A stretch of 64,000 nt of DNA from Flavobacterium ovatum (GTDB taxonomy: Bacteria; Bacteroidota; Bacteroidia; Flavobacteriales; Flavobacteriaceae), in contig NZ_CP160035.1 of the NCBI RefSeq assembly GCF_040703125.1, forward strand, positions 1,674,001 through 1,738,000. Direction: 5' to 3'. The stretch's first letter is position 1, and every line of letters starts with the position of its first letter. The notes beneath the pieces are model-generated. The model worked only from the letters and a program-made list of their open reading frames with translations. It did no database searches and was not told the DNA's origin. Made by a program: the position numbers and the translations under genes. This document shows, piece after piece, positions 29,576 through 39,281 of the stretch.

Positions 29576-29586
29576 GTTGTCATATT
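29566..29586. promoter_or_regulatory. 21-bp perfect palindrome over the miaB -33 region
   Basis: Arms AATATGACAA (29566-29575) and TTGTCATATT (29577-29586) around a single central G. It overlaps the -33 TTG of the miaB promoter, the usual place of an operator for a dimeric repressor. No T tract follows, so it is not a terminator. The regulator is not known. Confidence 0.5.
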
Positions 29587-29666
29587 AAGAATTAACAGTA
29601 TTTTAATTTATTTGAGTGGTTTTGGCTTATGTTCTGTTATTAGGTATTTAAAAGTTGTTCATAAAA

Positions 29667-29696
29667 AAAAACTCTCTTAATTAAAAGAGAGTTTTT
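29667..29696. terminator. Terminator of the glycerol operon side
   Basis: Arms aaaaactctctt (29667-29678) and aagagagttttt (29685-29696), loop aattaa. It is 25 bp after the stop of the outer-membrane protein gene at the end of the glpD-glpK-glpF run and functions on the minus strand. Confidence 0.82.
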
Positions 29697-29720
29697 AGCT
29701 GACAAATTAAAATTCAAAAC

Positions 29721-30512
29721 TTAGAATAAATTGACATCTAATTGAATTCTTGCAATTTTATTAGCGGGATTCCACATTGCAGTTGCCGAAACAGGTAATT
29801 TATAATCAAATATTTCAATGTTTTTAGTGATTGTCATACCTGTATTTACGATGTCGAAATCACTTTGTGCTTTTTTGGTATATAAGTGCTTACTTCCATT
29901 AATAGGAAAAGCAGCTCCCATAAATACATTTAGGTTTACTTTTTGATCTCTAATCAACGGATAACTTAATTCTACATAGGTAGAGTTTTTACTACGATAG
30001 TCATTGCTGCTATTAAGTTCACGATCGTTTAAGCCACTATATAATAATACATCAGCTTCAAGGCGTAAAGGAAAGCTTTCTGGGAAGCGATACGAGGTTC
30101 TTAAATCAATGATATGTGTAGTAGTAAGTTTGTCATAATTAAATACTCTTGGGGTGGTAATGCCTGTTGTGTTAAATAGATCCCATAAACCGATGGACAA
30201 ATTATTTTTTTTGTATTGAACGAAATAATTTATTTCAGTGTATTTTCCATCAAATCCTGCTCCTCCCCATAGTCCAACTGTAAAGTTTTGTTCTTTGTCT
30301 AAGGCATAATGAATGTATCCAGTAGCGGTCATCCCGTCATTGATAACAAGTCCTCTCCATAAATGACTAGTCCTAAGATTAACATTGAAATCTAAACGTG
30401 ATGGTTTTGTTTCTTTGACAGCAGTATTTACGGTGTCTGAAATAGTTACTTTTTGGGCGTATCCAGTTAACCCCGTAAGTAAAATTACAGCGGAAATTAT
30501 AAAATTCTTCAT
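29721..30512 (-). CDS. Putative outer-membrane protein of the glycerol cluster
   Basis: 263 residues with a signal peptide (MKNFIISAVILLTGLTGYAQ). The mature part is strand-rich with aromatic girdles (RLDFNVNLRTSHLWRGLVIND, YTEINYFVQYKKNNLSIGLWDLF), resembling TorF-like porin barrels. It lies 24 bp after glpF and is the last gene of the glycerol operon, so a role in glycerol or glycerol-3-phosphate passage across the outer membrane is plausible but unproven. Confidence 0.7.
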   Translation of the reverse strand: MKNFIISAVILLTGLTGYAQKVTISDTVNTAVKETKPSRLDFNVNLRTSHLWRGLVINDGMTATGYIHYALDKEQNFTVGLWGGAGFDGKYTEINYFVQYKKNNLSIGLWDLFNTTGITTPRVFNYDKLTTTHIIDLRTSYRFPESFPLRLEADVLLYSGLNDRELNSSNDYRSKNSTYVELSYPLIRDQKVNLNVFMGAAFPINGSKHLYTKKAQSDFDIVNTGMTITKNIEIFDYKLPVSATAMWNPANKIARIQLDVNLF

Positions 30513-30536
30513 TTTTTGGTTTATTTTGGTTGGTTG

Positions 30537-31265
30537 TTAACTCAGCATTAGGTAACAGAAAGCTGCAAGGGTAGATCCAATTATAGGGCCTACAATAGGA
30601 ACCCATGCATAGCTCCAGTCGCTACTGCCTTTTAGAAGTAAAGAATGTACAATTCTAGGGCCTAGGTCCCTTGCTGGGTTGATGGCGTAACCTGTAGTTC
30701 CTCCTAGACTTAAACCTATTACCCATACCAATATAGCAACTGGTAGTGCGCCTATAGAGCCTAATCCAATTTTGGCATCAGCTGCTACTGCAATACTTAA
30801 ATCTGGTCCTGCGAGATAAAATATCACAAATATAAGTACGAAAGTTCCAATGATTTCGCTAATTAAATTGGAAGAGTAATTTCTAATGGCTGGACCTGTA
30901 CTAAAACAAGCTAATTTTCCACCTTCGTCTTCAGTGGCTGCAAAATGATCTTTGTGAGATAGCCAAACTAGGAATGCTCCTATCATAGCTCCAATTAACT
31001 GGGCGATGACATAAGAGGCTACTTGGCTCCAGGCGAATTTGCCTGCAATTGCTAGTCCTAGTGTTACAATAGGATTTAGATGTGCGCCACTTACTGGGCC
31101 TGCAACTACTACACCAATAAAAACGGCAAATGCCCATGCAGTAGTAATTACTATCCATCCTGAATTGTTTCCTTTAGTTCCTGTGAGTACTACATTGGCA
31201 ACTACTCCGTTACCTAATAATATCAATAACATTGTGCCGATGATTTCAGCTATAAATGGTGTCAT
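30537..31265 (-). CDS. glpF: Glycerol facilitator (MIP/aquaporin family) with a variant first NPA box
   Basis: 242 residues with six membrane segments. The second half-helix box is standard, NPARDLGPR, with the Asp typical of glycerol channels. The first box is HLNPIVTLG: Ile replaces Ala (residues 64-66, codon ATT), an unusual change at the pore centre. The rest fits GlpF, and the order glpD-glpK-glpF supports glycerol uptake. It is 29 bp after glpK. Confidence 0.92.
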   Translation of the reverse strand: MTPFIAEIIGTMLLILLGNGVVANVVLTGTKGNNSGWIVITTAWAFAVFIGVVVAGPVSGAHLNPIVTLGLAIAGKFAWSQVASYVIAQLIGAMIGAFLVWLSHKDHFAATEDEGGKLACFSTGPAIRNYSSNLISEIIGTFVLIFVIFYLAGPDLSIAVAADAKIGLGSIGALPVAILVWVIGLSLGGTTGYAINPARDLGPRIVHSLLLKGSSDWSYAWVPIVGPIIGSTLAAFCYLMLS

Positions 31266-31294
31266 TTTTTTGGTTTTTTAGTTGAGTTCAATAG

Positions 31295-32803
<1,509 letters not shown>

Positions 32804-32813
32804 TTATAGTTAA

Positions 32814-34397
32814 TTAATTTTTTTTAAATTCAGTTAATAGAAAGCCGTTAGCAAGTGTATTGAATTCTTGTATTTGTTTTTTTATCCAAGTTTCGTCGTG
32901 TCCAAGCTCTTTGGCAAGCAATTGTGCTACTTTTTCTGAAGCTTCAAGTGCTGCACGTGAGTCTAAGAATAAAAGTCGGACTCTTCTAGATAGTACATCG
33001 TCAATTGTTCTGGCCATTTCGTAACGAATAGCCCAAACAACTTCGGCTAATGTATAGTCGTAATTAGGATGCAATTTTTGTTTTAATTCTGGTTCTTGGT
33101 TTTGTAGTTCCAGTAATTTAGGTATGTCAGTTCCGTATATGTATAAATGATTTTCACGGTCCGCAGTAGTTGTCTTTAGATTTCCGTGTATTGAGATGTG
33201 TTCTGTTTTACATTCTCTCTTTGGTAAATTACGAGTGACGATTGCTTTGTCGATAATGTCTTCCGCAATTTTTCTATAAGTAGTCCATTTACCTCCGGTG
33301 ATTGTAATTAGTCCAGTTTCGGAAACAATTATTTTGTGACTTCTAGAGACTTCTTTGGTGCTTTTGCCTTCTTTTTCTGGAGCTGCGAGTGGTCTAAGTC
33401 CTGCGAAAACAGATAGTACGTCTGCTCGAGTAGGTTTTTTGGACAAGAATCTTTGAGCGGTTTCTAGAACAAATTCTATTTCTTTTTCTAAAGCTATAGG
33501 CTCTAAACTGTGAGTTTTAATCAATGTATCCGTTGTTCCGACTACAATTTTATCATGCCATGGCACAGCAAATAGGACTCTTCCATCACTCGTTTTTGGG
33601 ATCATCAGAGCATGATCACTAGGTAAGAATGATTTGTCGAAAACAAGATGGATTCCTTGACTTGGAACAATGTATTTTTTGTAGACTTTATCGTTCAGTT
33701 TCATTATTGAATTAGTGAAGACACCTGTCGCGTTAATGACCGCTTTTCCTTTTAATTCAAATAATTCACCAGTTTCTTGATTTTTTACTTGTACTCCTGT
33801 TACTTGGTTGTTATTGTCTTTCAATAGATTAACAACTTTAGTGTAGTTCAAAAGACAAGCACCTTTTTCAACAGCGGTCTGAGCTATGTTGATTGCTAAA
33901 CGGGAATCGTCAAACTGTCCGTCTTGGTAGATTACTCCGCTTACTAGGCCTTTTTGCTCAATAGTAGGAAGTAGTTCAATTGTTTTTTTCTTCGAAATAT
34001 ATTGTGATTTTCCTAAACTCAATTTCCCAGCCAACATATCATAAATGGTAAGTCCTATCGTGTAAAAATAACCTCCCCACCAATTATAGTTAGGAATAAC
34101 GAAAGATTGGTTTTTTACTAGATGTCCAGCATTTTGTGCCATCAAACCTCTTTCTTTAAGTGCTTCTCTAACAAGAGATATGTCTCCTTGTTCTAGGTAG
34201 CGTACACCACCGTGAACTAGTTTCGTGCTTCTGCTTGATGTCCCTTTTGCGAAATCTACTGCTTCTACTAAAATGGTTTTGTATCCTCTGCTGGCAGCAT
34301 CAAGTGCAGTGCCGAGACCACTAGCTCCTCCACCAATGATGATTACGTCCCATTCTGGAGTTTGCTTTAGTTTTTGTAATTGTTCTGAATGTTTCAT
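32814..34397 (-). CDS. glpD: Glycerol-3-phosphate dehydrogenase/oxidase
   Basis: 527 residues. The FAD-binding GxGxxG motif lies near the N-terminus (IIGGGASGLGTALDAASRG), with RSTKLVHGGVRYLEQGD and the C-terminal GlpD-type helical domain (TLAEVVWAIRYEMARTIDDVLSRRVR). It oxidises glycerol-3-phosphate to dihydroxyacetone phosphate at the inner membrane, feeding glycolysis. It is the first gene of the glycerol operon; TTTCG repeats and an inverted repeat around its -7 box (34413-34447) suggest repression by the divergent DeoR-family regulator. Confidence 0.96.
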   Translation of the reverse strand: MKHSEQLQKLKQTPEWDVIIIGGGASGLGTALDAASRGYKTILVEAVDFAKGTSSRSTKLVHGGVRYLEQGDISLVREALKERGLMAQNAGHLVKNQSFVIPNYNWWGGYFYTIGLTIYDMLAGKLSLGKSQYISKKKTIELLPTIEQKGLVSGVIYQDGQFDDSRLAINIAQTAVEKGACLLNYTKVVNLLKDNNNQVTGVQVKNQETGELFELKGKAVINATGVFTNSIMKLNDKVYKKYIVPSQGIHLVFDKSFLPSDHALMIPKTSDGRVLFAVPWHDKIVVGTTDTLIKTHSLEPIALEKEIEFVLETAQRFLSKKPTRADVLSVFAGLRPLAAPEKEGKSTKEVSRSHKIIVSETGLITITGGKWTTYRKIAEDIIDKAIVTRNLPKRECKTEHISIHGNLKTTTADRENHLYIYGTDIPKLLELQNQEPELKQKLHPNYDYTLAEVVWAIRYEMARTIDDVLSRRVRLLFLDSRAALEASEKVAQLLAKELGHDETWIKKQIQEFNTLANGFLLTEFKKN

Positions 34398-34412
34398 TGT
34401 TGTTATCTTTTA

Positions 34413-34447
34413 GTTTCGTTAGTTTCGATATGCAAATATAACGAAAC
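34413..34447 (-). promoter_or_regulatory. glpD promoter with DeoR-type operator
   Basis: The exact -7 box TATATTTG of glpD (minus strand, 34440-34433) lies between the arms of a perfect 9-bp inverted repeat, gtttcgtta (34413-34421) and taacgaaac (34439-34447). TTTCG also repeats in tandem (34414 and 34423). Tandem TTTCG units are typical of DeoR-family operators, and a DeoR-family gene is transcribed away from this site. Confidence 0.55.
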
Positions 34448-34467
34448 AAAATGAAACTTTTGATTTT

Positions 34468-34501
34468 TTGTCAAAAATTTTGTTTTAAAATTGTATTTTT
34501 G
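34468..34501 (+). promoter_or_regulatory. Promoter of the DeoR-family regulator
   Basis: TTG (34468-34470), 23-bp spacer, then the exact -7 box TATTTTTG (34494-34501). It is 42 bp before the ATG and next to the operator described for glpD, so the regulator may also control itself. Confidence 0.5.
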
Positions 34502-34542
34502 AAAAAAAAATAGGTTCAATTGTTTAATTATAATTAATAATA

Positions 34543-35316
34543 ATGGTATTGATTAATAGGAGGCAGGAAGAGATACTTAATGAATTAGAACAAAAAGGGT
34601 ATGTGAATGTGGTCGATTTATGTGAAACCCATAACGTTTCAACCGTAACTATTCGAAAGGATTTGAATTTTTTAGAAAATGAAAAGTTATTGCATCGAAC
34701 TCATGGAGGGGCTAGCAAAAAACCTTTATATGCTTTTGAGCGTAATGTAGCTGATAAGGAAGAATTGCAAGTGGAGCAAAAGAAACAAATAGCTAAAGAA
34801 GCACTCAAATATATTAGTAACAACGATTATATTATTTTGGGCTCAGGAACTAATATTCACTATTTATCTCGAATCATAAGTGGTTTTAATAAATTGACTG
34901 TTCTTACCTCTTCGTTAAAAGTTTCTTTAGAACTTTGTAAAGAGTCTAATGTAAATACAATTCAGTTGGGCGGAGATATTCGTAATAGTTCTACTTCTGT
35001 TGTTGGCCCAATTGCCGAAGCGACTTTGGGATATTTTTCATGTAATAAATTGTTTTTGGGTACAGATGGAATTCATCTTGATTTTGGGATGAGTACTTCA
35101 AATGCTTTAGAAGCTCATTTGAATCAAGCTATGATTGATGTTGCTGAAAAGGTTATCGTGTTGGCTGATTCGACCAAAATGAACGTTCGTGGATTTGGTA
35201 AAATTTGTAATTTGAATAAGATTGATATTTTAATTACAGATGAAGGTATTGATAATGAAACTAAAGCAAAGTTGGAAGAAGTTGGTATTGATGTAGTTGT
35301 TGCTGGAAAGTTGTAG
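34543..35316 (+). CDS. DeoR/GlpR family transcriptional regulator
   Basis: 257 residues. The N-terminal DeoR helix-turn-helix is clear (RRQEEILNELEQKGYVNVVDLCETHNVSTVTIRKDLNFLE), followed by HRTHGGA and the DeoR C-terminal sensor domain (IILGSGTNIHYLSR, NTIQLGGDIRNSS, LFLGTDGI, VLADSTK). It is divergent from glpD, 146 bp between start codons, and is most likely the glycerol-3-phosphate-responsive repressor of the glp operon. The effector is inferred from position. Confidence 0.9.
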   Translation: MVLINRRQEEILNELEQKGYVNVVDLCETHNVSTVTIRKDLNFLENEKLLHRTHGGASKKPLYAFERNVADKEELQVEQKKQIAKEALKYISNNDYIILGSGTNIHYLSRIISGFNKLTVLTSSLKVSLELCKESNVNTIQLGGDIRNSSTSVVGPIAEATLGYFSCNKLFLGTDGIHLDFGMSTSNALEAHLNQAMIDVAEKVIVLADSTKMNVRGFGKICNLNKIDILITDEGIDNETKAKLEEVGIDVVVAGKL

Positions 35317-35433
35317 TATTTTTGTTTTAGAAATGGATTTAAATAGGGCGATTTCCAGGAAGAAATTAGGTTTTTCGTCAAATTATAAAGTGTTTTTAGT
35401 GAGGGAATCTTTTTTTAAAAATCACCAAAAGCG

Positions 35434-35461
35434 TTATATTTAAAAAAAACTTCTACTTTTG
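35434..35461 (+). promoter_or_regulatory. Promoter of topA
   Basis: TTA (35434-35436), 17-bp spacer, exact -7 box TACTTTTG (35454-35461), 18 bp before the ATG. This also argues against translation starting at the TTG at 35459, which lies inside the promoter. Confidence 0.55.
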
Positions 35462-35479
35462 TCTCAGAAAAATAGAGCA

Positions 35480-37996
35480 ATGGCAAAGAATTTAGTAATA
35501 GTGGAGTCCCCTGCAAAGGCGAAAACAATCGAGAAATTTCTAGGAAGTGATTATCAAGTAGAATCAAGTTATGGGCATATTGCCGACTTGCCTTCCAAGG
35601 AAATTGGGGTAGATGTAGAGAATGGTTTTAAACCTAAATACGAAGTTTCGTCAGATAAAAAAGCCTTAGTTACTAAGTTAAAAGGGCTGGCCAAAAAAGC
35701 CGATATGGTTTGGTTAGCAAGTGATGAGGATCGCGAGGGAGAAGCTATTTCTTGGCATCTTGCCGAAGAATTAAAATTAGATAAAGCAAAAACAAAACGT
35801 ATTGTTTTTCATGAGATTACAAAAAATGCGATTCTAAAAGCAATTGATAATCCACGTGAAATAGATTATAATTTAGTAAATGCACAACAAGCGCGTCGTG
35901 TATTAGATAGATTGGTAGGATATGAATTGTCTCCGGTTCTTTGGAGAAAAATAAAAGGCGGACTATCTGCGGGTCGTGTGCAATCTGTTTCTGTTCGTTT
36001 GATTGTAGAACGAGAACGAGATATTCAAAATTTTAATGCAGTAGCAAGTTATTCTGTTGTAGCTGAATTTACCAATGAAGCAGGAAAGACTTTTAAAGCC
36101 AAATTGCCTAAAAATTTCAATACAAAAAAAGAAGCCGAAGATTTTTTAAATAAAAATATTGGTTCTACTTATAAAGTTTCTGATTTAGAAACAAAACCAA
36201 CAAAGAAAACACCAACCGCTCCGTTTACGACTTCGACTTTACAACAAGAAGCAGCTCGTAAATTGTATTTACCGGTTGGTATCACCATGCAATTGGCGCA
36301 ACGTTTGTACGAGGCGGGATTGATTACTTATATGAGAACGGATAGTGTAAATTTATCCAAAGACGCGATGGATGCTGCTCAAGCTGAAATTATCACATCT
36401 TATGGTAAGGAATTCTCGTTTCCTCGAACATTTGTTAATAAAAGTAAAGGAGCTCAAGAAGCTCACGAGGCGATTCGTCCTACGGATATGTCCCGTCATA
36501 CGGTGAATATTGATAGAGACCAAGCGCGTTTGTATGATTTGATATGGAAGCGAACTTTAGCGTCTCAAATGAGTGATGCTAAATTGGAACGTACCAATGT
36601 AAAAATTCAAGCTAATAATCATTCGGAAACATTTACAGCTTCTGGTGAGGTTTTGCTTTTTGAAGGATTCTTGAAAGTGTACCTTGAAGGACATGATGAC
36701 GATGAAGAAGAACAAGAGGGGATGTTGCCGGCATTGAAAGTAAACGAAAAGTTAGTCAATAACTTTATTACTGCAACCGAGCGCTATTCAAGACCGCCAG
36801 CACGATATACAGAAGCTTCTTTGGTGAAGAAATTAGAAGAATTAGGAATTGGTCGCCCATCTACTTATGCACCAACTATTTCAACTATTATTAATAGAAA
36901 TTATGTTGAAAAAGGGAATTTAGAAGGAAATGAACGTAATTATACGCAGTTAACTTTACAAGCAGGGAAACTTGTTGAAAAAGGACTAAAAGAGAATACA
37001 GGATCAGATAAAGGGAAATTAGTACCTACAGATATTGGTACGATTGTTACTGACTTCTTAGTTAAGAATTTTGGAAATATTTTAGATTACAATTTTACAG
37101 CCAAAGTAGAACAAGATTTTGATGAAATTGCGGAAGGAAATGTGGATTGGGCAGTAATGATGAAGGAGTTCTACGATCAATTTCATCCTACTGTAAAAGA
37201 TGTTGAGGCGAATGCAGAGCGAGAAAGTGGTGAACGTATTTTAGGGACAGACCCAAAATCAGGGAAGCCAGTTTCTGTTCGTTTGGGTAAATTTGGTCCA
37301 ATGGCTCAAATTGGAGACGCTGAAGACGAAGAGAAAAAGTTTGCAAGCTTAATGAAAGAGCAAAATATTGGGAATATTACGTTGGAAGATGCCTTAAATT
37401 TGTTTTTGTTGCCAAAAGCTTTAGGAACGTACTTGGATGAAGAAGTGGAAGTAAGTAATGGTCGTTTTGGTCCATATGTACGTCACGGAAGTGTTTTTAT
37501 CTCTTTGCCAAAGGGAGAAGATCCATTAGGGGTTTCTAAAGAAAGAGCAGAGGAGTTAATTGATGAAAAAATCAAAGCCGATGCACCAATCGCTACTTAT
37601 AAAGATGAAGGTGTGCAAAAAGGAGTGGGGCGTTTTGGTCCATTCATCAAATGGAATGGTTTGTTTATCAATGTGAGTAAGAAATATGATTTTGATAATT
37701 TATCTCAAGCAGATATTGAAGCTTTAATTGATGATAAAATTCAAAAAAACATAGATAAAGTACTTCATAATTGGGAAGAGGAAGGTATTTTGGTTGAAAA
37801 AGCAAGATGGGGTCGTTCTGTGATTTTGAAAGGAAAAATAAAAATTGAATTAGGAAAAGAGGTAGATGCTACAAAATTGACCTTGGAAGAAGTTAAAGAA
37901 ATGATCGCTCTTAAAACACCGGCTAAGAAAACACCAGTAAAAAAAGCAGCTGCAAAAAAAGCACCTGTGAAGAAAGTAGCTCCTAAAAAGAAATAA
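35480..37996 (+). CDS. topA: DNA topoisomerase I
   Basis: 838 residues from ATG 35480 (MAKNLVIVESPAKAKTIEKFLG); the TTG seven codons upstream falls in the -7 box. The TOPRIM domain is first (VESPAKAKT, WLASDEDREGEA), then the type IA core with the catalytic Tyr284 in LITYMRTDSVNLS, then C-terminal topoisomerase repeats (GRFGPYV/GRFGPFI). The tail is a Lys/Ala/Pro repeat (TPAKKTPVKKAAAKK) that probably binds DNA without sequence specificity. It relaxes negative supercoils. It is followed at 6 bp by the arginase-fold gene. Confidence 0.97.
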   Translation: MAKNLVIVESPAKAKTIEKFLGSDYQVESSYGHIADLPSKEIGVDVENGFKPKYEVSSDKKALVTKLKGLAKKADMVWLASDEDREGEAISWHLAEELKLDKAKTKRIVFHEITKNAILKAIDNPREIDYNLVNAQQARRVLDRLVGYELSPVLWRKIKGGLSAGRVQSVSVRLIVERERDIQNFNAVASYSVVAEFTNEAGKTFKAKLPKNFNTKKEAEDFLNKNIGSTYKVSDLETKPTKKTPTAPFTTSTLQQEAARKLYLPVGITMQLAQRLYEAGLITYMRTDSVNLSKDAMDAAQAEIITSYGKEFSFPRTFVNKSKGAQEAHEAIRPTDMSRHTVNIDRDQARLYDLIWKRTLASQMSDAKLERTNVKIQANNHSETFTASGEVLLFEGFLKVYLEGHDDDEEEQEGMLPALKVNEKLVNNFITATERYSRPPARYTEASLVKKLEELGIGRPSTYAPTISTIINRNYVEKGNLEGNERNYTQLTLQAGKLVEKGLKENTGSDKGKLVPTDIGTIVTDFLVKNFGNILDYNFTAKVEQDFDEIAEGNVDWAVMMKEFYDQFHPTVKDVEANAERESGERILGTDPKSGKPVSVRLGKFGPMAQIGDAEDEEKKFASLMKEQNIGNITLEDALNLFLLPKALGTYLDEEVEVSNGRFGPYVRHGSVFISLPKGEDPLGVSKERAEELIDEKIKADAPIATYKDEGVQKGVGRFGPFIKWNGLFINVSKKYDFDNLSQADIEALIDDKIQKNIDKVLHNWEEEGILVEKARWGRSVILKGKIKIELGKEVDATKLTLEEVKEMIALKTPAKKTPVKKAAAKKAPVKKVAPKKK

Positions 37997-38002
37997 TAAA
38001 CT

Positions 38003-39154
38003 ATGGAATTTGAGTTTTTAACCCCTTTGAGTGAAAGTTTTATTGCTCATATAAATGAATTTTCGGTTCAAGAATTAGGAAGTAAAGTAGTTTTTCATAC
38101 TAAAGATCAATTTCCGGAGATTGAAAAAATTAATATTGCAATAATTGGGGTGTTAGATAATAGGGGAGACAAAAGTGCAGTTCTGGATGTTAATTTGGAT
38201 CCTATTAGGAAACAGTTGTACGCCATGTTTCCGGGTAATTGGGACGCTTCAATAGCTGATTTAGGAGATATCATCGCAGGGGATAGTATTGAAGATACTT
38301 ATTTTGCATTGCGAAAAGTTGCGGCAACTTTGATAAAAAACAAGGTGATTCCAATTGTAATTGGGGGTTCGCAAGATTTGACTTATGCATTATACCGTGC
38401 TTACGACGATTTAGAGCAAATGGTGAATTTGGTTTCAATTGATAGTAAATTTGATTTTGGTAAAGAAAATGAATCGGTTTTGGCTTCTTCTTTTTTGACT
38501 AAAATAATTATTGATGAGCCTAATAACCTATTTAATTATTGTAATATTGGTTATCAAACATACTATAATTCTCAAGAAGAGATAGATTTAATTGAAAAGC
38601 TTTTTTTTGATGGATATCGATTAGGTCAAATTTCAAATAATATTTCATTAGCGGAACCTGTTTTTAGGGATGCTGATATAGTGAGTTTGGATTTGAATTC
38701 CGTAAAGTCTTCAGATTCAGGAAATTTTATTTCCTTTGAGCCCAATGGTTTTAATGGTAAAGAAATTTGTTCTTTGTCAAGATATGCGGGTATAAGTGAT
38801 AAGGTTTCTATGTTTGGGCTTTTTAATCATAATAATTCTCTGCAAGAATCAGTTCTTATTGCTCAAATAATCTGGTATTTTATAGAAGGATATCATTATC
38901 GTTCTAATGAATATCCATTTGGAAGTAGAGAAAGTTATATTAAGTTTATTGTTCCAATTGAAGAGGAAACTTTGGTTTTTTATAAAAGTGATAAAACCGA
39001 TAGATGGTGGATAGAAATACCATTTGTAACAAATGGAAACAATAAATTAAAAAGAAATACGTTATTACCTTGTTCCTATGAGGAGTACATAGGGGCGTGC
39101 AATCAAGAATTACCTGAAAGATGGTGGAAAGCGCAACGAAAAAATATCGTTTAA
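38003..39154 (+). CDS. Formimidoylglutamase-like (arginase-fold) protein with degenerate metal site
   Basis: 383 residues. The ureohydrolase fold is recognisable, but the Mn ligands are altered. The GGDHS motif reads GGSQD (Gln124 where His is expected); DAHxD reads D147-S-K149-F-D151 (His replaced by Lys); the last DxDxxDP reads D230-L-N232-S-V-K. Several ligands for two Mn ions are therefore missing, and hydrolase activity is doubtful. Genes of this family sit between topA and gldK in many Flavobacteria, annotated as formimidoylglutamase; the conserved position suggests a role tied to gliding/secretion or a structural function. Confidence 0.75.
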   Translation: MEFEFLTPLSESFIAHINEFSVQELGSKVVFHTKDQFPEIEKINIAIIGVLDNRGDKSAVLDVNLDPIRKQLYAMFPGNWDASIADLGDIIAGDSIEDTYFALRKVAATLIKNKVIPIVIGGSQDLTYALYRAYDDLEQMVNLVSIDSKFDFGKENESVLASSFLTKIIIDEPNNLFNYCNIGYQTYYNSQEEIDLIEKLFFDGYRLGQISNNISLAEPVFRDADIVSLDLNSVKSSDSGNFISFEPNGFNGKEICSLSRYAGISDKVSMFGLFNHNNSLQESVLIAQIIWYFIEGYHYRSNEYPFGSRESYIKFIVPIEEETLVFYKSDKTDRWWIEIPFVTNGNNKLKRNTLLPCSYEEYIGACNQELPERWWKAQRKNIV

Positions 39155-39213
39155 TCTTAGTTTTGGTAATTTGATTTCTGTATTTTTAAAAAAAAAAATG
39201 TTTAGTTAAATAA

Positions 39214-39244
39214 TTGTTTTTTAAAAAAATAATAAATACGTTTA
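39214..39244 (+). promoter_or_regulatory. Promoter of the gldK operon
   Basis: TTG (39214-39216), 20-bp spacer, TACGTTTA (39237-39244), one mismatch to the -7 consensus, 37 bp before the gldK ATG. Confidence 0.45.
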
Positions 39245-39281
39245 CACATTGAAAAATAATGAATATATATCCCGATTTTAT

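Noticed and set aside
35459-35479. TTG start giving topA seven extra residues
   Set aside because: The TTG overlaps the -7 promoter box, and MAKNLVIVESP is the usual start.
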